From positions 1 through 15,723 of the forward strand of contig JAENIZ010000014.1 in assembly GCA_016844485.1 (NCBI GenBank): a stretch of 15,723 nt of DNA. Reading direction: 5' to 3'. The position numbers were made by a program, and so were the translations under genes. Below, piece after piece: positions 5,814 through 13,363 of this stretch; positions within the stretch are counted from its first letter, which is position 1, and the number at the start of each line of letters is the position of its first letter. This DNA comes from Gammaproteobacteria bacterium (GTDB taxonomy: Bacteria > Pseudomonadota > Gammaproteobacteria > Eutrophobiales > Eutrophobiaceae). Under the pieces are notes generated by a model. That model was given only the letters and a program-made list of their open reading frames with translations, was not told where the DNA came from and ran no database searches.

Positions 5814-6560
5814 ATGGCGGGTCACAGTAAGTGGGCTAATATCCAGCACCGCAAAGGCAAGCAGGACGCCAAACGCGGGAAGCTGTTTACCAAACTCATC
5901 CGGGAAATTACCGTTGCTGCAAGAATGGGCGGCGCTGATGCGGATGGCAATCCGCGACTGCGTGCCGCCATCGACAACGCCCTGTCCAATAATATGTCGA
6001 GGGACACTGTCACCCGTGCCATCAACCGGGGCGCAGGTGGCGCTGAAGGCCAGAATGTTGAAGAAGTCCGTTATGAAGGGTACGGGCCCGGCGGGGTTGC
6101 CGTCATAGTAGACTGCATGACTGATAATCGTAACCGGACTGTCGCCGAGATCCGCCACGCCTTCAGCAAATGCGGCGGCAATCTTGGCACGGATGGATCG
6201 GTCGCCTATCTCTTCAAAAAAGTGGGATTGATGTCATATCCTGCGGGCAGTGATGAAGACGTATTAATGGAGGCGGCGCTCAATGCCGGCGCGGAAGATG
6301 TTATTACCAATGATGATCAATCGATTGACATTATCTCTTCCCCGGATGATTTCGTCGCCATCAAAACGGTGCTGGTTAACAGCGGACATGCACCGGAATC
6401 TGCCGGCGTCACCCTGCACGCTTCTGTCAATAATACGCTGGACCTTGAGGGTGCCCAAACCATGATACGATTGCTTGATATGCTGGAAGACCTGGATGAT
6501 GTGCAAAAGGTTTACTCCAACGCAGATATCCCCGATGATGTGCTGGCACAATTAAACTAG
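5814..6560 (+). CDS. yebC: YebC/TACO1 family protein
   Basis: 248 aa from ATG 5814, which starts the family hallmark MAGHSKWANIQHRKGKQD. The same frame is open upstream to an ATG at 5688, but those 42 extra residues have no counterpart in the family and would overlap the hydrolase, so the downstream start is chosen. YebC proteins were long annotated as transcriptional regulators; more recent work on the family, with mitochondrial TACO1, supports a translation role that relieves ribosome stalling at proline-rich stretches. The length matches E. coli YebC (about 246 aa). Neighbours aspS upstream and ruvC downstream reproduce the usual gammaproteobacterial order, except for the three genes inserted between aspS and yebC. 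Confidence 0.95.
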   Translation: MAGHSKWANIQHRKGKQDAKRGKLFTKLIREITVAARMGGADADGNPRLRAAIDNALSNNMSRDTVTRAINRGAGGAEGQNVEEVRYEGYGPGGVAVIVDCMTDNRNRTVAEIRHAFSKCGGNLGTDGSVAYLFKKVGLMSYPAGSDEDVLMEAALNAGAEDVITNDDQSIDIISSPDDFVAIKTVLVNSGHAPESAGVTLHASVNNTLDLEGAQTMIRLLDMLEDLDDVQKVYSNADIPDDVLAQLN

Positions 6561-6645
6561 GAACTCGTCGCTCGATGCTCGTCGCTCGTGAACTAATTTA
6601 TCCTCTCGATCTACGAGTCCCCAGCCCCCGGTCCCACGCCCCAGT
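6561..6645. repeat. Heptamer-periodic spacer between yebC and ruvC
   Basis: The 85-base gap divides into 12 consecutive 7-base units plus one base. The first are GAACTCG, TCGCTCG, ATGCTCG and TCGCTCG (6561-6588), sharing CTCG in phase. The last are C-rich: GTCCCCA, GCCCCCG, GTCCCAC and GCCCCAG (6617-6644), sharing CCC in phase. The array runs up to the ruvC start codon and leaves no Shine-Dalgarno. Short tandem heptanucleotide repeats are documented in cyanobacteria and in Beggiatoa-type gammaproteobacteria; relation to those is only an analogy. Confidence 0.75.
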
Positions 6646-7167
6646 ATGATGACTCGTATCCTCGGCATTGACCCCGGTTCCCAGATAACCGGCTACGGTA
6701 TTATCGATATGGACGGTAACCACGCCGTGCATGTTGCCCATGGCAATATCCATATCGACAGCGAGGAAGCACCGGAAAAATTACGTATTATCTTTACAAA
6801 TATCACCTCCATTCTTGCCGAATATAGACCTGCTGAGGTCGCTGTAGAAAAAGTCTTCATGCATCGCAATGCAGATTCGGCCCTGAAACTGGGCCAGGCC
6901 AGGGGCGCCGCCATTACGGCCTGTGCCATGCAGGAACTGAAGGTCTTTGAATATACGCCCAATCAGGTAAAACAGGCGGCGGTGGGCAGGGGACATGCCG
7001 CCAAACAACAGGTCCAGCATATGGTCAAGGTTTTATTATGCCTTGCAGAGATACCACAGGCAGATGCTGCCGATGCACTGGCTGTTGCCCTGTGTCATGG
7101 TCATTCCCGTGAAGGCCTGTTACGCATGCGCAAGGTGAGCGGCATCCGGGGCGGACGCTTACAATGA
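6646..7167 (+). CDS. ruvC: Crossover junction endodeoxyribonuclease RuvC
   Basis: 173 aa, the normal length. RuvC is the dimeric resolvase that nicks Holliday junctions symmetrically. The four acidic active-site residues of the RNase H-like fold are present: D9 (ILGIDPG), E68 (AVEKVF), D140 and D143 (QADAADAL). Two tandem ATGs (6646 and 6649) are possible starts; the second matches E. coli numbering better. No Shine-Dalgarno precedes either, because a C-rich heptamer array occupies the region. The stop overlaps the ruvA start by 4 bases (ATGA), so the two are translationally coupled. Confidence 0.97.
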   Translation: MMTRILGIDPGSQITGYGIIDMDGNHAVHVAHGNIHIDSEEAPEKLRIIFTNITSILAEYRPAEVAVEKVFMHRNADSALKLGQARGAAITACAMQELKVFEYTPNQVKQAAVGRGHAAKQQVQHMVKVLLCLAEIPQADAADALAVALCHGHSREGLLRMRKVSGIRGGRLQ

Positions 7168-7769
7168 TCGGTCAACTGCGCGGCATACTGTTAAAAAAAC
7201 TGCCCCCCATGTTGCTCATTGATGTTCAGGGTGTCGGCTACGAAGTCGAGGCCCCGATGACCACTTTCTATACTCTCCCTGAGATTGGTAAAGAGATACA
7301 TTTATATACACACCTTGCGATACGTGACGACGCACACCTGTTGTTCGGCTTCGCAACCGAATATGAACGCCGCCTGTTCAGGAGTCTTATCAAGGTCACC
7401 GGCATAGGTGCGAAAACGGCATTGATCATCCTGTCCGGTATCGAGGCCGTTGAATTTGCCCATTGCATCCGGGAGGGTGACATCAACCGTCTCACCCGGT
7501 TACCGGGTGTGGGTAAAAAGACGGCGGAACGCCTGATAGTGGAGATGCGTGATCGCCTGAAGGATTTGGGCATGTTGGCTGCGGTTGACCCGGCACAGAA
7601 AAAAACCCTGGAACGGGCCGGGGATCATATTGAAGATGCTGTCAGTGCCTTGATCTCCCTGGGCTACAAACCGCAGGAGGCCAGCCGTTATGTGCATGCC
7701 GTGGCGACCGGAGAGATGAGCAGCGAGGAGATTATCCGCGAGGCGTTAAAGGCGTCTGTAAGTAAATGA
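7164..7769 (+). CDS. ruvA: Holliday junction DNA helicase subunit RuvA
   Basis: 201 aa. RuvA tetramers bind the four-way junction and load RuvB rings. The N-terminal OB-fold (1-65) starts with the typical MIGQLRG. Two helix-hairpin-helix motifs follow, around 76-91 (KVTGIGAKTA) and 111-126 (RLPGVGKKTA). The C-terminal three-helix domain that contacts RuvB (about 150-201) includes ALISLGYKPQEA. It starts inside the ruvC stop codon. ruvB follows after a 142-base gap rather than immediately. Confidence 0.97.
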   Translation: MIGQLRGILLKKLPPMLLIDVQGVGYEVEAPMTTFYTLPEIGKEIHLYTHLAIRDDAHLLFGFATEYERRLFRSLIKVTGIGAKTALIILSGIEAVEFAHCIREGDINRLTRLPGVGKKTAERLIVEMRDRLKDLGMLAAVDPAQKKTLERAGDHIEDAVSALISLGYKPQEASRYVHAVATGEMSSEEIIREALKASVSK

Positions 7770-7911
7770 CAGGTCAGATGCCAGCGCAATCAACTTTCCA
7801 TATTCCTGCCATATTTTCGCCATAGAACGGTACTAGTATAGTCACGACCGTTTCCGGATTCTAACCCGATTGCCAGCAAAGTACGTTAAAGAGACAATAG
7901 ACAATACGATT

Positions 7912-8955
7912 ATGGCCGAACCAAATCCTGTGATTACACCTGCCGGCACCGCTGAGGATGTTGCAGCAGATAAAACCTTACGGCCCAGGCGGCTTGCCGA
8001 TTATATCGGCCAACCTTCAGTGCACGAGCAGATGGGGATCTTCATCAGCGCGGCACGCAAGCGCAGCGAAGCGCTGGATCATGTCCTGATCTACGGCCCA
8101 CCCGGTCTCGGCAAGACGACACTCGCCCATATCATTGCCAATGAGATGAATGTGAACTTGCGCCAGACTTCCGGTCCGGTACTGGAACGTCCCGGCGATC
8201 TCGCTGCCCTGTTGACCAATCTCGAACCCAACGATGTGTTATTCATTGATGAGATACACCGGCTGAGCCCGGTCGTGGAGGAAGTCCTTTATCCGGCCAT
8301 GGAAGACTACCAGATTGACATCATGATCGGTGAGGGACCTGCCGCACGTGCGATAAAACTGGATGTGCCGCCGTTTACCCTGGTCGGGGCCACAACACGT
8401 GCCGGACTGCTGACATCGCCGCTGCGTGATCGGTTCGGGATTGTACAGCGTCTCGAGTTTTACAGCGCCGGTGAGTTGACGGAAATCATCAAACGTTCAG
8501 CCGGTATATTAGATGTAAAAATCCATCCTGAAGGGGCCAATGTGATCGCGGCCCGTTCACGCGGCACTCCGCGCATCGCCAACCGCCTGCTGCGGCGTAT
8601 CCGCGATTACGCTGAAGTCAAGAGAGATGGCCATTTAACAGAAAAGATTGCAAATCAGGCGCTGGATATGCTGAATGTTGATGCGCAAGGATTTGATGTG
8701 ATGGACCGTAAACTTTTACTTGCCATCATACAGAAATTCGATGGCGGTCCGGTCGGCATAGACAGTCTTGCGGCAGCCATTGGTGAAGAACGGGACACCA
8801 TAGAAGATGTACTGGAACCGTTTCTTATACAACAGGGGTTTATCATGCGCACACCGCGCGGACGTATCGCCACTCGTCATGCCTGGTTACACTTTGGTCT
8901 TGATGTCCCCTCCCAGAATATCTTGCCTACACCTGATTTGTTTAATGAAAAATAA
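7912..8955 (+). CDS. ruvB: Holliday junction branch-migration ATPase RuvB
   Basis: 347 aa from ATG 7912. RuvB is the AAA+ hexameric motor that drives branch migration with RuvA. Visible motifs are Walker A GPPGLGKTT (62-70), Walker B LFIDEIH (110-116), sensor 1 GATTRAG (159-165) and the arginine finger R174 in LRDRFG. The C-terminal winged helix (about 255-330) includes RTPRGRIATRHAW. The frame extends upstream to a TTG at 7870, but the ATG start aligns with known RuvB N-termini. The Shine-Dalgarno is weak. The 142-base gap after ruvA has a small dyad AACGGT/ACCGTT and could hold a promoter, though I see no convincing -35/-10 pair. Confidence 0.97.
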   Translation: MAEPNPVITPAGTAEDVAADKTLRPRRLADYIGQPSVHEQMGIFISAARKRSEALDHVLIYGPPGLGKTTLAHIIANEMNVNLRQTSGPVLERPGDLAALLTNLEPNDVLFIDEIHRLSPVVEEVLYPAMEDYQIDIMIGEGPAARAIKLDVPPFTLVGATTRAGLLTSPLRDRFGIVQRLEFYSAGELTEIIKRSAGILDVKIHPEGANVIAARSRGTPRIANRLLRRIRDYAEVKRDGHLTEKIANQALDMLNVDAQGFDVMDRKLLLAIIQKFDGGPVGIDSLAAAIGEERDTIEDVLEPFLIQQGFIMRTPRGRIATRHAWLHFGLDVPSQNILPTPDLFNEK

Positions 8956-8990
8956 ATCTTTTTTTCAAAACCGGCAGGCGATTACATTTA

Positions 8991-9398
8991 ATGAATGAAT
9001 TTACATGGCCTGTACGTGTCTATTATGAAGATACTGATGCAGGTGGATTTGTTTACTACGCCAATTACCTTAAATACCTGGAACGTGCGCGCACAGAGTG
9101 GTTACGCAGCCTGGGATTTGAACAGGATCAACTCGTACAGGAATACGGGATCATATTTATAGTCCGCAAGGTAATCATTGAATACCTGAAGCCGGCGTTC
9201 TTCAACGACCTGTTGACTGTCAATGCAAAAATACTCGAAATACGCAAGGCCAGTTTGCTGTTTGAACAATCAATTATCAATCAATTAAAAGACAGTTTAT
9301 GCCAGGCACAGATTAAAATTGCCTGTGTGAACAAGGAGACTATGAAACCCGTATCAATCCCCGGACATATTCTATCGGAGCTGGATCATGTCAACTGA
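8991..9398 (+). CDS. ybgC: Acyl-CoA thioesterase YbgC (Tol-Pal associated)
   Basis: 135 aa, a hot-dog fold thioesterase, usual size. The conserved motif YYEDTDAGGFVYYANYLKYL (11-30) holds the catalytic Asp region (D14/D16) and the family's Tyr-x-Asn/His segment. YbgC hydrolyses short acyl-CoA thioesters in some species and interacts with phospholipid-synthesis proteins in E. coli; its part in Tol-Pal function is unclear. It is the first gene of the tol-pal cluster, 35 bases after ruvB, and overlaps tolQ by 11 bases. Confidence 0.95.
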   Translation: MNEFTWPVRVYYEDTDAGGFVYYANYLKYLERARTEWLRSLGFEQDQLVQEYGIIFIVRKVIIEYLKPAFFNDLLTVNAKILEIRKASLLFEQSIINQLKDSLCQAQIKIACVNKETMKPVSIPGHILSELDHVN

Positions 9399-10062
9399 TC
9401 TTTCTTATCTGCACTTAATACTCAACGCCAGTTTACTGGTACAAATCGTGATGGTGATCCTGCTTGTGGCATCGCTTATTTCCTGGACGATGATCTTCAA
9501 CAGGCGCGTGATCCTGAACAGGGCAAGACGCGAGGCCGATAAATTTGAAGAACTGTTCTGGTCTGTCGAGGATCTGAGCCCGCTTTATAACCGCATTACC
9601 GGGAAACGCCATAACGCAACAGGCATGGAAAAGATCTTTGAGGCGGGATTCAAGGAATTTGCACGATTGCGCAATCAGGAAGGTGTCGATGCGGAAGCGA
9701 TGCTGGAAGGTGCACAACGGCTGATGCGTATCGCCATGAACAAGGAAGTGGATTTTCTGGAAACCAATTTGTCTTTTCTTGCGACCGTAGGTTCTACCAG
9801 TCCCTATGTCGGTCTGTTCGGCACGGTATGGGGCATCATGAACAGCTTCCGCGCGCTGGGTAATGTACAACAGGCAACGATCTCCATGGTGGCGCCGGGT
9901 ATCGCGGAGGCACTAGTCGCAACCGCCATGGGATTATTCGCCGCGATCCCGGCCGTTATTGCCTATAACCGTTTTTCAAATGATGTCGAACGATTGATCA
10001 ACCGCTATGACATCTTCCTGGAAGAATTTTCCTCGATACTGCACCGTCATGCCCACTCCTAA
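9388..10062 (+). CDS. tolQ: Tol-Pal system proton channel subunit TolQ
   Basis: 224 aa, MotA/TolQ/ExbB family. Three membrane segments are visible: about 12-37, 130-153 (including TVGSTSPYVGLFGTVWGI) and 168-195 (VAPGIAEALVATAMGLFAAIP), with the large cytoplasmic loop between the first two. TolQ pentamers surround a TolR dimer and use the proton gradient to energise TolA. The start ATG lies inside the end of ybgC. The 98-base gap to tolR is unusually long for these partners and is filled by a repeat. Confidence 0.97.
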   Translation: MSTDLSYLHLILNASLLVQIVMVILLVASLISWTMIFNRRVILNRARREADKFEELFWSVEDLSPLYNRITGKRHNATGMEKIFEAGFKEFARLRNQEGVDAEAMLEGAQRLMRIAMNKEVDFLETNLSFLATVGSTSPYVGLFGTVWGIMNSFRALGNVQQATISMVAPGIAEALVATAMGLFAAIPAVIAYNRFSNDVERLINRYDIFLEEFSSILHRHAHS

Positions 10063-10160
10063 CCAAGTGAAGGGTGAAATGCAAACGTTGATTATTATGA
10101 AAAAACCTGGCAAACATTTTTTACTTTTCACATTTTAAACTTCACGTTTCACATATAGTT
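10063..10160. repeat. Heptamer-periodic inverted array between tolQ and tolR
   Basis: The gap is exactly 98 bases (14 x 7). The left arm has GTGAA at a 7-base step (AAGTGAA 10065-10071, GGGTGAA 10072-10078). The right arm has its complement TTCAC in heptamer phase (TTTTCAC 10125-10131, ACTTCAC 10139-10145, GTTTCAC 10146-10152). The arms could pair as an imperfect hairpin. The right arm stops 8 bases before the tolR ATG, and no Shine-Dalgarno is present. The motif differs from the other arrays, but the 7-base period and inverted layout are the same. Confidence 0.7.
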
Positions 10161-10583
10161 ATGAGACAGAGAATACGTAAACGTCCGATGTCCGAGATCA
10201 ATGTCGTGCCCTACATTGATGTCATGCTGGTCTTGTTGGTGATCTTCATGATCACTGCGCCCCTTTTGAGCCAGGGTGTCAAGGTTGATCTGCCACAGGC
10301 ACCCTCTCAACCGTTACCGCAATCAGAAAAGGAGCCTGTCATCATCAATGTCGATGCCGCAGGAAGTTTTTATATCAATTATGGTGAAAACCAGGACAAG
10401 CCCATCGCTCCGGCTGATTTGATTAACAGGGTCAACGCCTTGTTGAAATATCAACCTGGAATACCCGTGTTCATCGGTGGAGATCAAAATGTTCCTTATG
10501 GGCGTGTCGTCGAATTGATGGCACTGCTCCAGGGCGCAGGTGTCCCCAGTGTCGGTATGATCACCGAACCACCGGAGAAATAA
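10161..10583 (+). CDS. tolR: Tol-Pal system protein TolR
   Basis: 140 aa, ExbD/TolR family. A short cytoplasmic N-terminus rich in Arg is followed by one membrane helix (about 16-37) carrying the essential proton-path Asp20 (PYIDVML; D23 in E. coli). The periplasmic domain (about 55-140) includes the conserved VFIGGDQNVPYGRVVELM segment. TolR dimers sit in the TolQ pore and bind peptidoglycan when activated. No Shine-Dalgarno is seen before the ATG, since the heptamer array ends there; translation might depend on tolQ or on a leaderless-like start. Confidence 0.95.
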   Translation: MRQRIRKRPMSEINVVPYIDVMLVLLVIFMITAPLLSQGVKVDLPQAPSQPLPQSEKEPVIINVDAAGSFYINYGENQDKPIAPADLINRVNALLKYQPGIPVFIGGDQNVPYGRVVELMALLQGAGVPSVGMITEPPEK

Positions 10584-10589
10584 TTTCCA

Positions 10590-11441
10590 ATGGAGTTGGG
10601 CTGGTTTGTAAAATCAAGGTCGGCCTTTTATGCGGTGTTGTTGCATATTATCGCCGCTGCGTTGTTAATCATCAGTCTCGATTTGGCGCCTAAACCAATA
10701 AATCAGCCAAAACAGAATATCAATATTGTAAACGCCGTAACCGTCGATAAAAAACAGGTTGAAAAAGAACTGCAACGGCTGAAAAACGAGGAGCAACAAA
10801 AGGAGGAGACGGGAAAGAAGCGGCTTGCGGAACTGGAAAAGAAACAAAAAGAAGCTGAGAAAAAACTGGCGGGCGCAGAAAAAAAGCACCTGGAAGAAGA
10901 GAAAAAGGCGGCTGACGCAAAGAAGAAAAAAGAACTGGAACAGGAAAAACGCGAGCTTGACGAACAGAAACTTGCAAAACTTGAGAAAGAAAAAGAGGAA
11001 CTTGAACAAAAACACAAAATCGAAGAAGAAAATAAACGCAAGGCAGAGGAAGAAGAGAAGAAACATAAGGCCGAAGATGATCGCATACGCAAGGAGAAGG
11101 AACTCCAGCAGCAATTGGCGGCCGAGGAGGCAGAAATACAATCTGGGCAGGATGTGCAGTTGATTGACAGGATTAAAGCAAATATATACCGGAGTGTTGT
11201 GAACAATTTCAACAAATCGGGCCTGCCAACAGGACTAAGCTGCATACTCCGGGTACAATTAATACCCGGCGGTGAAGTAACCAATGTCACCCTGGTGGAA
11301 TCAAGCGGGAATTCTGTTTTTGACCAGCGTGCCGTTACCGCTGTAAATAAGGCATCTCCATTACCTGTGCCTGATGATATTGAAACATTTGAAAGACTGA
11401 ACCTTCGTCAAATACAATTCCAGTTTAAGCCCGAGGAATAA
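10590..11441 (+). CDS. tolA: Tol-Pal system energy transducer TolA
   Basis: 283 aa, shorter than E. coli TolA (421 aa). An N-terminal inner-membrane helix (about 12-31) contains His19, comparable to the His of the SHLS motif that contacts TolQ/R. A very long Lys/Glu/Ala-rich helix (about 52-184) spans the periplasm. The C-terminal TonB-like domain (about 186-283), with the segment LIPGGEVTNVTLVESSG, binds TolB/Pal and is the docking site for colicins and phage in E. coli. GGAG at 10575-10578 serves as a distant Shine-Dalgarno. The gene lies 6 bases after tolR. Ser/Phe-rich open frames on the opposite strand are shadows of the A/G-rich helix. Confidence 0.95.
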   Translation: MELGWFVKSRSAFYAVLLHIIAAALLIISLDLAPKPINQPKQNINIVNAVTVDKKQVEKELQRLKNEEQQKEETGKKRLAELEKKQKEAEKKLAGAEKKHLEEEKKAADAKKKKELEQEKRELDEQKLAKLEKEKEELEQKHKIEEENKRKAEEEEKKHKAEDDRIRKEKELQQQLAAEEAEIQSGQDVQLIDRIKANIYRSVVNNFNKSGLPTGLSCILRVQLIPGGEVTNVTLVESSGNSVFDQRAVTAVNKASPLPVPDDIETFERLNLRQIQFQFKPEE

Positions 11442-11445
11442 TGTA

Positions 11446-12762
11446 GTGCACTCAACAATAAGACATATCAATCAATGGATATTATCTATCCTGCTGTTTC
11501 TTTCGCCGATCGCATACGGCGCTGATCTCGAGATCATCATTGATAAAGGAATCGAGAATGCCCTGCCTATTGCCATCGTGCCGTTTGGCTGGTCCCAGGC
11601 AGCGGGACTTCCGCCGATCGATATATCTGCGATTATTTCGAATGACCTCGCGCGCAGTGGAAGGTTCGCACCAATGGAAGAACAGGACCTGCCGCAACGT
11701 CCGAATGATTTTGCGCAGGTCAATTTCAAGGACTGGCAGAAACTGGGTATGGAAAATCTTGTCATCGGCCAGCTTGGCCAGTCAGCTACGGGTGATTACG
11801 TCGTCAACTTTCGTCTGCTTGATGTCTATAAAGGAAAACAGATTGTGGGTTTCAGCATCCCGTCCGGAAAAGACCGGTTACGCCGCACTGCGCATGAGAT
11901 TGCCGATATCATCTATGAAAAACTTATCGGTGTGCGCGGCGCGTTCGCGACACGTATTGCATATATCACACTGATAAAAAATCGTGACGGAACAAAAAAA
12001 TATACCTTGCAGAGTGCCGATGCCGACGGATTCAACCCCCAGATCCTTCTGACATCGCCTGAACCGCTGTTATCACCCGCATGGTCGCCGGATGGAAAAA
12101 AAATCGCCTATGTATCATTTGAAAGCAAAAACTCAACGGTTTACGTGCAGGATGTTATAACCGGCAAGCGGGAAAAGATCGCCTCAAACCCCGGCATCAA
12201 TAGTGCACCTGCCTGGTCGCCGGATGGCAGTCGTCTTGCGATGACCTTGTCCAAGGATGGTAATGCTGAAATCTATGTCATGAATCTGTCATCTAAATCA
12301 TTACAGCGTGTCACTTCGAATGCAGCTATCGATACGGAACCAGCCTGGTCTCATAACGGCAATATGCTGGCCTTTACTTCTGATCGCGGTGGCGGGCCAC
12401 AGATATATGAAGTCTCCGCCAGCGGTGGAGAACCAAAACGATTGACGTTTGAGGGTCCTTATAACGCACGGCCCAGATATTCCCCCGATGACACAAAGCT
12501 TGCCGTAATACATGTGGAGAACAGCGTCTACCGCATTGCCGTGGTTGACCGGAAAAGTGGCCAGCTCAATATTCTGACGGAATCACGCCTGGATGAATCT
12601 CCCAGCTTTTCCCCAAACGGTCACATGATTATCTATACCACGACCGGTTTCAGGGGCACTGAGCTGGCCGCGACATCAACCGATGGAAGTGTGCATAAGC
12701 GTCTTGCGCTCGAAGTCGGCGAAGTGAGAGAGCCCGCCTGGGGCCCGTTTATGAACCAATGA
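11446..12762 (+). CDS. tolB: Tol-Pal system periplasmic protein TolB
   Basis: 438 aa. A signal peptide (about 1-26) with hydrophobic core WILSILLFLS ends near AYGAD. The N-terminal domain (about 27-160) is followed by a six-bladed beta-propeller (about 165-435) with repeated blade motifs such as WSPDGKKIAY, WSPDGSRLAM, WSHNGNMLAF and FSPNGHMIIY. TolB binds Pal through the propeller, and TolA strips it off during division. The start is GTG at 11446 with GAGGA about 8 bases upstream, 4 bases after the tolA stop. Length matches the family (about 430 aa). Confidence 0.97.
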   Translation: MHSTIRHINQWILSILLFLSPIAYGADLEIIIDKGIENALPIAIVPFGWSQAAGLPPIDISAIISNDLARSGRFAPMEEQDLPQRPNDFAQVNFKDWQKLGMENLVIGQLGQSATGDYVVNFRLLDVYKGKQIVGFSIPSGKDRLRRTAHEIADIIYEKLIGVRGAFATRIAYITLIKNRDGTKKYTLQSADADGFNPQILLTSPEPLLSPAWSPDGKKIAYVSFESKNSTVYVQDVITGKREKIASNPGINSAPAWSPDGSRLAMTLSKDGNAEIYVMNLSSKSLQRVTSNAAIDTEPAWSHNGNMLAFTSDRGGGPQIYEVSASGGEPKRLTFEGPYNARPRYSPDDTKLAVIHVENSVYRIAVVDRKSGQLNILTESRLDESPSFSPNGHMIIYTTTGFRGTELAATSTDGSVHKRLALEVGEVREPAWGPFMNQ

Positions 12763-12776
12763 CAAATCGTCTATTC

Positions 12777-12782
12777 TATAAT
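12777..12782 (+). promoter_or_regulatory. Possible -10 element upstream of pal
   Basis: A perfect TATAAT lies 61 bases before the pal ATG in the 80-base A/T-rich gap after tolB. No good -35 hexamer sits at the right distance, so a separate pal promoter is only a possibility. Confidence 0.2.
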
Positions 12783-12842
12783 TATCAGTATTAATGTTAT
12801 TCTGTTTATCACTGGCAGCACAAATTATTGAAGGAGAAATTT

Positions 12843-13352
12843 ATGAACTTTAGATCAATATTGATATTAATTTTCGCGGTAATGCTCTTCGGATGCAGCT
12901 CCACCGAAGAGAAGAAAGAAGTCGCCGTAGAAGATCAGGGCATTTCCGGCACTGATGTACAGGCCCAAGGCACAGGTGAAGATACTGGTTCCGGCATCAA
13001 TGCCCTTGACGACCCCAACAGTCCACTGTCGGTTCGCATAATTTATTTCGAATATGACAGCAGTGATATCCGGCCGCAATACCGTACAACGGTTGAAGCC
13101 CATGCCGCCTATCTTGCTGCAAATCCGAATGTGATCGTAACGCTCGAAGGACATGCCGATGAACGCGGTTCACGCGAATACAATCTGGCGCTGGGCGAAC
13201 GTCGCGCACTGTCAGTAAAAAATAAAATGACATTGTTGGGCGCCTCCGCCGGCCAGATCCGTACTGTCAGTTACGGTGAAGAACGTCCTGCTGGTGTTGG
13301 ATCTGATGAGTCCGCCTGGAGTCAGAATCGCCGCGTTGAGATTCTGTACTGA
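12843..13352 (+). CDS. pal: Peptidoglycan-associated lipoprotein Pal
   Basis: 169 aa from ATG 12843, chosen over an upstream in-frame TTG (12828) because AAGGAG at 12831-12836 is ideally spaced for it. A lipoprotein signal peptide ends in the lipobox LFGC with Cys18 as the lipidated residue; Ser at +2 predicts outer-membrane sorting. A flexible linker (about 19-64) precedes an OmpA-like peptidoglycan-binding domain (65-168) with GHADERGSREYNLALGERRA (103-122), including D106 and R121. Pal ties the outer membrane to the cell wall and is released by TolB. It has the strongest Shine-Dalgarno in the cluster, fitting its high abundance in other species. Confidence 0.97.
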   Translation: MNFRSILILIFAVMLFGCSSTEEKKEVAVEDQGISGTDVQAQGTGEDTGSGINALDDPNSPLSVRIIYFEYDSSDIRPQYRTTVEAHAAYLAANPNVIVTLEGHADERGSREYNLALGERRALSVKNKMTLLGASAGQIRTVSYGEERPAGVGSDESAWSQNRRVEILY

Positions 13353-13363
13353 GGATAATTTCA

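Noticed and set aside
6561..6645. CRISPR-like array
   Set aside because: The period is 7 bases with no spacer-repeat structure and no cas genes.
7870..7911. TTG start adding 14 residues to RuvB
   Set aside because: The ATG at 7912 aligns with known RuvB N-termini, and the TTG has no ribosome-binding site.
10665..11290. Long Ser- and Phe-rich open frames on the minus strand opposite tolA
   Set aside because: They are the complement of the A/G-rich Lys/Glu helix of TolA, which suppresses stop codons on the other strand. No family or start signal supports them.
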